Both the position numbers and the translations under genes were made by a program. The notes beneath the pieces are model-generated. The model ran no database searches, was not told the origin of the DNA, and was given only the letters and a program-made list of their open reading frames with translations. DNA of 64,000 nt. Origin: Agrypnia vestita (Eukaryota; Arthropoda; Insecta; Trichoptera; Phryganeidae). Where the stretch lies: NCBI GenBank assembly GCA_016648135.1, contig JADDOH010001995.1, forward strand, positions 62,001-126,000, read 5' to 3'. This document shows positions 56,394-64,000 of this stretch, in pieces (the stretch's first letter is position 1; each line of letters opens with the position of its first letter).

Positions 56394-57124
56394 CTGCCAA
56401 ATCTTTCGATGATGCAACAGCTACAGTTTCAGATTTTTCCATACCATACCTTCTGTGCATCGAGGGCATTAGTAATGCAGCAAAATGAGTAGGTAATCCA
56501 CAGTAATTACGGAATTTTTCAATTCGAATTCGAATTTTAGAAATCGCGAGACCTTGGTTGATTGCGCGCAGCTTCTTTTCAGCAAAGCCTTAAAGAAGGC
56601 CATCGAACATAAGAGGCTCCACGAATACAGAGAGACACCAAAATATTAAGTGTGAGTATCTTGTAACTTGAACCGAAAATGATAGTATTGAACCAATAGA
56701 AAGTAGATGATTTTATCAGGAAGGTTGTTTTCTTGTATTATTTATGAGACATTATGTTTAAGATGATATGCGAAGATTATATTTAAGAATCGGGAACATA
56801 TTTTGAGACGCAAAAAAAAAGAAAAAACAGAATGCCTCTGCTGTAGTACATTATGGTGTATTAAATAAACAATAATGAAGAGTTATTGTTTACTATTAAA
56901 ATGACCCCTGAGCATCGTTATTAATCCACTACCCTGAAGCTAATTGCTAATTAACGACTAATTACTGTTAAAGGTCAATTCATAGGGATGGATGTTAAAA
57001 ATATATTTTAACGTGATACTAAAACCAGTGTATTAATATTAAAGCCAAAATAATGATAGTGTTATTTAAAAAGAGGCTTATTATAGATTACAAAATTTTT
57101 TAAAAATTACATCATTATAATGTA
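56394..57124. other. AT-rich intergenic sequence
   Basis: Nothing recognised. Confidence 0.4.
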
Positions 57125-57370
57125 TCTATGTATTATTTTATTTAATAGATAAATATTTTTTTTTACAATAAATATAGTGACAGTATTTGCAATGGTATTT
57201 CTCTTCTACGTGAGTAATATAACTCGTGAGTAGGAGATGAGTATCATTATATTTTAAATATATTAAATAGTAGTTAAGTAGTACATACTATGTACTTATA
57301 TATATAAGAAAAAAACTAATATTCGATAATCATAATTCAATTATGAAGAAAACTGTAAAATAAACTAAAA
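57125..57370 (+). repeat. Dispersed repeat, copy of 5480-5720
   Basis: See the first copy: same order of blocks, with CTCTTCTACGTGAGTAATA...ACTCGTGAGTAG forming the hairpin. Confidence 0.6.
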
Positions 57371-57589
57371 ATAAGCAAAAAAATTAAAAATGAATAAAGT
57401 AAAGAGAAAAATAATGGAAAATTTTAAGCAAAGGTAATAACAGTATACAGTATAAATAATATTACATTTAAATATATATATATTCTAAAGCATTAAATAG
57501 TAGTAATAAAGCAGTAAATATAGTTATCAACTATATTTATATAATAAAATAAAAGTAATATAGTTGACATGAAATTATTTGAAGACCAT

Positions 57590-57785
57590 GAAAATCAGAC
57601 TTTAAACCCTTGTATCTCAGAAAGCTCCTCGTAGTCCTATTGACGGCCATGACAATAAGAGTTTAAACTGAGATACAAGGTTTTAATATAGAGGTCATGA
57701 AAATAAGACTTTAATTTAAGATACAAGGGCTCAAAGTCAGACTGTAAACACTTGTATCTCAGGAAGACCCTCATAGTCCTATGGA
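57590..57785. repeat. Tandem and inverted repeat, about 141-bp period
   Basis: CCCTTGTATCTCAGAAAGC and CACTTGTATCTCAGGAAGA units recur 141 bp apart, each followed by GTAGTCCTATTG/ATAGTCCTATGG. Inverted GAGATACAAGG blocks lie between. Confidence 0.55.
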
Positions 57786-57799
57786 AATTGGACAACACT

Positions 57800-57942
57800 G
57801 TTTTTTCATACTGGAGGTTTCGGGTTCAATTTCCTATAAGATCACAATAATAAATCTATATTATTTACTCAATTCTGAGTATTTTTGTGATGTATTTTAC
57901 TTCAATAATTAGGGCTCACGACCTGTTAAAGCATTAAAAAAA
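57800..57942 (+). mobile_element. tRNA-derived SINE, 5'-truncated
   Basis: B-box-like GGTTCAATTTC (57833-57843), AGATCACAATAATAAATC, TTTACTCAATTCTGAGTATT and GTGATGTATTTTACTTC follow the body of the 24906-25078 SINE. The A-box is missing and the tail is A-rich. Confidence 0.65.
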
Positions 57943-57944
57943 TA

Positions 57945-58560
57945 TCAAAGAAGAAAGTTAAACGTTCCTGATTAGCGCACTCAGTCATTCAATAATGTTC
58001 AACTATTTATCAGTAGAAGGTATCATTCAAACTCCTAATTTGCCTTGTATTTATTTTTACTTTCCCAGTGTATTTCCATCGAGCATTCTTTTTGGAGTTA
58101 GTGAATTATGTATTCGTTGTAAATATGTATATATTTTTTGTAATTTGAGAGTCGAGGCTTCTTGTAAAGACTATACAGTACACAGATCATTATTTTAACG
58201 TATTATCTACCACGAGTCTATCATTTACGGGTCCATAGATATGGCTCAAGAGTTTTTATAATCTTCCAAATATTAGCGTTCAATTTACTCCAATTTATTC
58301 CGTAAGATACCGCTCTACAGAAAAGTATTTTTAAAATGGTCAAAGTATTTTTCTGTACATTTGTGGAAAAAACAATATGTAGGGGTTTTTGTAGAATGTA
58401 CCTAGAAATAAGGATAAGGGAGAGTGTTTTATGTCCTGCGGCTATTCGTTTAACGGCTTTTCTTTAGTGATATTGGAACAAATGTAAGTAATGTCTTCGA
58501 ACACTTCAAAATTGAAGGTATCCATTGTATTGTTTTAAGGGTAAGTTTATAGTACTCCAT
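57945..58560. other. AT-rich intergenic sequence
   Basis: Nothing recognised. Confidence 0.4.
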
Positions 58561-58570
58561 AATCACACAT

Positions 58571-58688
58571 ATGGAAATAAAAACACTTGTTCTTATTTCC
58601 ATATCTGTGAATGAATGCCCCCATGAGGCGAAACGTGTTTCAAAAAATTAAAAATTTTAAACATAAAAACAAGTGTTTTTATTTCCAT
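58571..58688. mobile_element. Decayed hammerhead-family inverted repeat
   Basis: ATGGAAATAAAAACACTTGT at 58571 is mirrored by ACAAGTGTTTTTATTTCCAT ending at 58688. Between them TGAATGA, GCC...GGC and GAAACGTGT (58630-58638) look like a mutated ribozyme core. Confidence 0.4.
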
Positions 58689-59018
58689 AGGCATCCATTC
58701 TACCTACTTAAAACTGATGTATGGGCTAAGTGTTTTTTCTTATGTTCCTGCTTTGCCTCATTATCTTGGTTTCCTTTCTTTCACATTCATACCAATACCT
58801 AGTCTTACGGTGAAATACTGAAAATAATGCTAACTTTGAAGTCATTTTTCTCCACAACCATTAATAATAGGAAACCTGTTATACCTATTTAATATTACTC
58901 AAAAATTATCTGCATTTGACCTTTTTTCAGTGGATGGAGGTGATTTGAAGGACATTTGAGGTCCTACGCGTAAATTTCACATTACACAGTAAGTATAATA
59001 AGACAAAATCGTCACAGT

Positions 59019-61040
59019 TATAGGCTGTAATGCAGAAAAGGGCGTTGGGAGTTTTATGAAATATTAATAACTTTTTTCGGTATAATCGAGTATTCTGATT
59101 TTCATAATGTCGTAAAATAATGTCGCACAATATTATTTATTTATATTCAACGAGTATTTTCAATTTAAAAATCGTAATAATTTTCATAGTACGTTTTGAC
59201 AATTTAGCCTTTTCCTTTGAATTATTACACGTATCTATGGTTAGGATATAATCATAAATAATCAAATATTCTAATAATGTTATAAAATAATGTCGCACAA
59301 TTATAATTATTTATATTAATCGAGTATTTTCAATTTAAAAATAGTAATTATTTTCATAGTAAGATTTGACATATCAGCTTTTTTCTTTGAATTATTACAC
59401 GTATCTATGGATAAGATTTAATCATAGATAGAGAAGTATAAAGTGGACTATTCACTATTTTGGTCGGTGGACTGTTATGTACTATAGTGAATGGGCCGCT
59501 TAATAAGAGCTCGCATTTTTTTTGTACAAGGTTTTATTTGAAGTGTCTTGAGTGCCTTTATTAAAAAAAAATATAAAATAATGATTTTTCAACATTGAAA
59601 AATTGTCACTTTATGGTTAGGTTAGGTTTGGTTACTTGATTTAATAACAAATTTATAGGTTAGCTTATGTTTGGTTAGTTGATTTAATAACAAATTTATA
59701 GGTTAGGTTAGGTTTGGTTACTTGATTTAATAACAAATTTATAGGTTAGGTTAGGTTTGGTTGGTTAATTTAATAATAAATCTATAGGTTAGGTTAGGTA
59801 TGGTTACTTGATTTAATGACAAATTTATAGGTTAGGTTAGGTTAGGTTTGGTTGGTTATTTTAATAATAAATTTATAGGTTAGGTTAGGTTACTTGATTT
59901 AATAACAAATTTATAGGTTAGGTTAGGTTTGGTTACTTGGTTTAATAACAAATTTATAGGTAAGGTTTGGTTAGTTAGTTTAATTATAAATTTATAGGTT
60001 AAGTTAGTTAATTTAATAATAAATTTATAGGTTAGGTTAGGTTAGGTTTGGTTAGTTAATTTAATAATAAATTTATAGGTTAGGTTAGGTTAGGTTTGGT
60101 TAGTTAATTTAATTATAAATTTATAGGTTAGGTTAGGTTTGGTTAGTTAATTTAATAATAAATTTATATGTTAGGTTAGGTTTGGTTAGTTAATTTAATA
60201 ATAAATTTATAGGTTGGGTTAGGTTTGGTTAGTTAATTTAATTATAAATTTACAAGTTACGTTAGGTTAAGTATGGTTAGTTCATTTAATAATAAATTTA
60301 TAGGTTAGGTTAGGTTTGGTTTGTTAATTTCATTATACATTTATAGGTTAGGTTAGGTTTGATAAGTTAATTTAATTACAAGTTTATAGTTTAGGTTATT
60401 TAATTTTATTGCGAATTTATTTTTAGATCACGTTATGTTTCGTTATTTTTATTTTCTAGTTGAATGTATAATTTATTCAATAATTTGTGGAATCATTCTT
60501 TAATATTATTATGTGTTCAATTAAAATTGTGTGTAATGCAGTATATTTTATTGTTTTTTAGTACCTACTTTTATCTTTGAATAAAATATCGTGTTGTTTA
60601 CAGTTTGCATTTTGTATAGATAAAATGGATAAAATCTTTTTGGTCTATTTCTATGATAAAATCGTTTATTTGTTAAGTTTATGAAGAAAATAATTACGAT
60701 TTTATAAATGGAATTACTTGTGTAATATTAATAAATATAAGAGTGCGACATTATTTTATGACATTATTGAAATACAAGGACACTTAATTATACCGGAAAA
60801 ATTTATTTATATTTCATATAACTTCCAGAATTCAAAGGGAAAGGCTTAATTGTCAAAACTTACTATGAAAATAATTACGATTTTTTAATTGGATTTACTC
60901 GTATAATATAAATAAATATAATTGTGCGACATTATTTTACGACATTATTAGAATCAGAATACTTAATTATACCGAAAAAAGTTAATATAATTATTATTAG
61001 AAATCCCAACGCCCTATTCTGCATTTATCCCCAGTTATAT
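59019..61040. mobile_element. Fold-back element with tandemly duplicated TIRs and TTAGG minisatellite core
   Basis: TGCAGAAAAGGGCGTTGGGA (59031-59050) is mirrored at 61003-61023. The left arm consists of two related blocks of about 170 bp (59095-59255 and 59275-59420), the right arm of two (60640-60780 and 60830-60990), all sharing AATAATGTCGCAC and TTTTCATAGTA. The core (59611-60410) is a minisatellite. This resembles Foldback/Galileo-type architecture; no transposase is present. Confidence 0.7.
59611..60410 (+). repeat. 43-bp minisatellite with TTAGG motifs
   Basis: About 18 units of GGTTAGGTTAGGTTTGGTTA followed by GTTAATTTAATAATAAATTTATA-type spacers, with variable numbers of TTAGG in each unit. 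TTAGG is the canonical insect telomere repeat, but it is interspersed here rather than contiguous. Confidence 0.9.
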
Positions 61041-61689
61041 ATTGAAAGATAAATTGACTGTCTTGCAATTTATTTGGAAGCTAATATTAGAGTTTACTTT
61101 ACATTATTATTAAGCATACATGGTAAAATCCGTTTATCGTAATTCTCCTGCAAATATTTCGTGAAAATATAGAATCGAAGTAAAATTAGTGGCATATTTT
61201 TTCACACAAGATTTTTGGTAGACAAAGTATATTCCTAGAACTGTAAGCAAGAATAAGGGGTATTCTTATTTGAATATGTTAGATCAAAGGGATGATTTTA
61301 TTTTTCTGAAACGGGACGGTTAACACAAATACTGAAAACGTCTTCTGAGGTAGAATATTATCAAAATATTTATAGTTTTTTTAAGAGACAAACAATTATA
61401 TTGTTAAGTCATTGTTTTGTCACCGTTTAGAGATATATTTTTCAACCGACTATTTTATTTATTTGGTTGAAAAATATTGCACCTATTTGTTTTAGATATT
61501 TCAATAAAATGTAAAATAACGTTAGGTTGGTAGAAAGATAGAGAGATATTGTAAAACAATTATTTATAGATTTGGTATCCATGTTTGGTAATCTTAATAA
61601 ATTCTCAGAATATACATATAAAAATAAACATTTTTATATGTACATCCTAAGAAAAAAATTACTGAATTCTGTCAACAGAGGGATAATTA
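61041..61689. other. AT-rich intergenic sequence
   Basis: Nothing recognised. Confidence 0.4.
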
Positions 61690-61883
61690 TTAATTAAGAT
61701 AATATAAAGTCTCACAGAAACGAAACTGTTTATACGGGAAACATGTATCAAAGTATAAAGTTTCATTGTATAAATTGATCACTTAAGCCAGCTATACAGG
61801 TCATTAGCCCTTGGCCACCCTATTAACATGTCTTCCTTATAAAAAACTTCCTCTCTGAGACTTCTATAATTTATCTTAATTAA
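61690..61883. mobile_element. Fold-back MITE, short copy of 26381-27125
   Basis: TTAATTAAGATAATATAAAG with GTCTCACAGAAACGAAAC, and the mirrored CTCTGAGACTTCTATAATTT with ATCTTAATTAA. The inner blocks GATCACTTAAGCC and ACAGGTCATTAGCCCTTGGC match the larger copy. Confidence 0.7.
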
Positions 61884-62375
61884 AATAAAGACATAATAAA
61901 ATTTGAAAACGTCACATTTTGTTAAAAATTGAGCACCTTGTTAAAATGTCACATTCATTTTAGTGTCTCTTGTCTAGCCGTTGCACAGCAAAGGCGTATA
62001 AAAACGTAACATATGTCGTTGACCGAATTAGATTTTCATTTATGGCGTAAATAAATACTTTTTATGTCGTTTCTTGTGCCATAACAATGATTTATGACAG
62101 TGAAATTGTGTCTCGTTGGAAATATTGTCTTAACGTTAGGTGTCAACCTGTTTTCTTATGTCGTATGATAAAGATTAGAAATTCAGGTCACCTACTTAAG
62201 CATCAAATATTTTGATTTTGTTATTTAAAAGACAAAGACAAGATGAGAAGAAATGTAAAGATCGGAGAAAAACAAATAAATCACATTGATGATCATCTGA
62301 TATTTTACATCAAGACATAACTTTGTTTACAAAAACACTTGAATTTATTTATTTAAACAAACTAAATAAACAAAC
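61884..62375. other. AT-rich intergenic sequence
   Basis: Nothing recognised. Confidence 0.4.
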
Positions 62376-62395
62376 ATTTTCCTCATCAGGCTGGT
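62320..62395 (-). ncRNA. Hammerhead-family relic
   Basis: Minus strand CCTGATGAGGAAAATGTTTG (62390-62371), then GTTTAAATAAATAAATTCAAGT and AACAAAGTTATG. The 5' core and the downstream box remain, but the distal stem II half and GAAA have been deleted. Confidence 0.45.
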
Positions 62396-62409
62396 AAAAA
62401 ATAGTCTTC

Positions 62410-62915
62410 AACCTAATATAATACGTAAATTTAATACATATTAAATTAGGTACATTATATCAAATAACAAAATTTAATTGAAAAGATAATTCTTTTATCT
62501 GAGTTTATAAATATAAAATCATGGCATCACGAAAAGGCATTCGAAATTGACATTTAATGTCGGAAATCACTGGAAATATTTTTAGGATAGGTGGATAAAT
62601 TTATATGGTTATTTATATTTCATTTCAATTATTTCTGACTATTCCAAATTATTCGATTGTTAATTCCAATCCAATATGGTATCCAAATTATCCGACATGT
62701 ACCCAATAAAACAATTTTTTAATCAAAAGCTTGATATTACTCGATTAAATTTGTTGTTGGTAGATTTTAGATATTTGATTTTAAAAATTAATTTATGAAT
62801 AACATTCTACGCCAATAAACAGTATTATTATTTTAATTAAAAAAAAACCTATAAGCTTTCTACAAAACGGCATTAACGCGAACGACGGATCTACAATAAT
62901 TTACATAATTGTAAG
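62410..62915. other. AT-rich intergenic sequence
   Basis: Nothing recognised. Confidence 0.4.
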
Positions 62916-62921
62916 TCCATA

Positions 62922-62953
62922 CTGACGAAGGCACAGTGGTATCGAAACCAGTA
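62922..62953 (+). ncRNA. Hammerhead-like ribozyme motif
   Basis: CTGACGA (62922-62928), A, stem II GGCAC/GGUAUC with one mismatch, GAAA (62944-62947), CCAG, U, A, predicted cleavage after 62953. AAGUC upstream and GACUU downstream give a 5-bp stem I if CAUA is bulged. Confidence 0.45.
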
Positions 62954-63318
62954 GACTTCAATGAGTGTGATTTACACAATGTTAACTTTTTGAAATGAAA
63001 AATTATGTAACCAACAACAATATTAAGCATTGATTGAAACATCAAAAATATAATATTAATAATGTCAAAACTATTCTAATACTCTCGAAACCCGAGGAGT
63101 AAAATATAATTAACTCAAGTAAATGTAACATACATGTTTTCCATCCATTTTAATGATTATCATCAATAATCTCTACAATTTTAACGCCAAATTCATCAAT
63201 AATATATTGTTGAAGAAATATAATTTAACTTTATCCGTTTAAATTATTATCAAAAACATTATTATTTTTAATTAATATAAATTAACTTTGTTTAAACCAC
63301 TTATTTATTGAAAAAAAT

Positions 63319-63352
63319 CAACATGTTTCAAAGCCAATGGCTTCTTCATCAG
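63319..63352 (-). ncRNA. Hammerhead-like ribozyme in Penelope 3' pLTR
   Basis: CTGATGA (63352-63346), A, 6-bp stem II GAAGCC/GGCUUU (one G-U), GAAA (63329-63326), palindrome ACATGT (63326-63321), U17, predicted cleavage before the G at 63319. Lies about 87 nt downstream of the endonuclease stop at 63439. Downstream AAGTGGTTTAAACAAAGTTA is the box shared by the family. Confidence 0.65.
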
Positions 63353-63438
63353 GAAAACAAAAATAATATTTAAAAATCGAAGTATAGATCAAAATATTAA
63401 AAAGTTATATATGGAAAATAATAATATAAAGTACCTAA

Positions 63439-64000
63439 TTAATATGAAAATAAATTTAAAAGATAACTATTTGCAAAAAGGACCTGATTATTTATAATAT
63501 TCAATTTACTATTTACACTCTTTCTTATTTCCAAAATTTCTAATTTTTCAAATTGTGATTCTGTATAATTTGTATGTAAAATTTGTAAACCCTTATTAAT
63601 ATCAAAAGAATGACCCGTAGCCAAAAGATGGTTAGCAAATTCAAAATAATTATTACTATTTAAACACCTTAAGTGTTCTTTAATTCTAATTTCAAAATTT
63701 CTACACGTTTTTCCTATATAAAAATAATCACAATCATTACAAATTAATTTATAAACACCCGATTATTTAAAAAAATTATCCTTATCTTTATTATTTAATA
63801 TGTATTTTTTAAATTTATTATTAGTATAAAAAGCTGGTTGAATAACATTTGAAACATTTTTAACTATTGAATTAGAAATTTCATTATTTATAAATATAAT
63901 TTTCCTCCAATGTTGATCAGAATCACAAATTGAAGGGTAAACAAAAGATTAAAAAAAAAATTCTTGTACTTTTTATTTAACATAATATCAATTAATTTTT
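63439..64000 (-). pseudogene. Penelope-like element: end of RT linker and GIY-YIG endonuclease
   Basis: Runs off the right edge. The minus strand reads CDSDQHWRKIIFINNE, VIQPAFYTNNKFKKYIL and KDKDNF, then an in-frame TAA (63763-63765). It continues GVYKLICNDCDYFYIGKTCR (GIY and YIG motifs with the CxxC characteristic of Penelope-like elements), RIKEHLRCLNSNNYFEFANH, LLATGHSFDINKGL and finally NNQVLFANSYLLNLFSY. Apart from the stop the frame is intact. In the family this endonuclease nicks the target for reverse transcription. Confidence 0.88.

Noticed and set aside
56147..56423. 8-bp CAACAGCT as the TSD of the 56165-56393 element
   Set aside because: The copies lie about 15-20 nt outside the visible arms and are short; not distinguishable from chance.
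59611..60410. True telomere or CRISPR-like array
   Set aside because: TTAGG is interspersed with AT-rich spacer in a 43-bp unit inside inverted arms. The spacers are not unique, so it is neither a telomere nor a CRISPR array.

Overview
The window looks like insect, most likely lepidopteran, nuclear DNA. It is AT-rich intergenic sequence full of decayed transposons around one GC-rich gene. The animal evidence is a kekkon-type LRR-Ig receptor, many insect non-LTR retrotransposon tails, a mariner, Helitrons and TTAGG-type repeats. The palindrome TAGGTACCTA and shorter forms of it recur; I associate this with Lepidoptera, but that is an impression.

Only one host gene is convincing: a single-exon kekkon-family receptor on the + strand (CDS 28899-30950). 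It has a CpG-rich promoter and 5' leader (about 28380-28898) with several uORFs, and an AT-rich 3' UTR ending near 31770 with three Pumilio-type motifs. A second, weak host candidate is an 89-codon ORF on the minus strand at 33887-34156.

The rest is a record of mobile elements. LINE 3' fragments lie at 1-347, 3600-3925, 8035-8480, 10205-10560, 10800-11290, 13510-13800, 17290-17450, 20350-20895, 27300-27495, 36775-37560, 39300-39630, 39980-40445, 40770-41315, 41728-42990, 43880-44335, 44340-44560 and 46440-46865. DNA transposons are a complete but inactivated mariner (50405-51690), a degenerate pogo-like element (23050-24760), a hAT-type MITE (12466-12694), several palindromic MITEs and a 2-kb fold-back element built around a TTAGG-bearing minisatellite (59019-61040). 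Helitrons lie at 14016-14518, 19549-20204, 53800-54345 and 36380-36600. tRNA-derived SINEs lie at 24906-25078 and 57800-57942.

The most striking system is a family of hammerhead-ribozyme-like motifs (CUGANGA, stem II, GAAAC, short palindromic stem III, UH). At least twelve recognisable copies and several relics are present. Three lie just downstream of Penelope-like-element GIY-YIG endonuclease fragments (63439-64000, 24830-25275 and 7222-7345). Five pairs sit head to head inside compact inverted-repeat elements, four of which (1075-1341, 10859-11112, 15630-15845, 48576-48930) have 10-13 bp target-site duplications. I infer that these are small non-autonomous, retrozyme-like elements mobilised by the Penelope machinery. 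Stem II covaries between copies and stem III is self-complementary, which suggests cleavage as a dimer.
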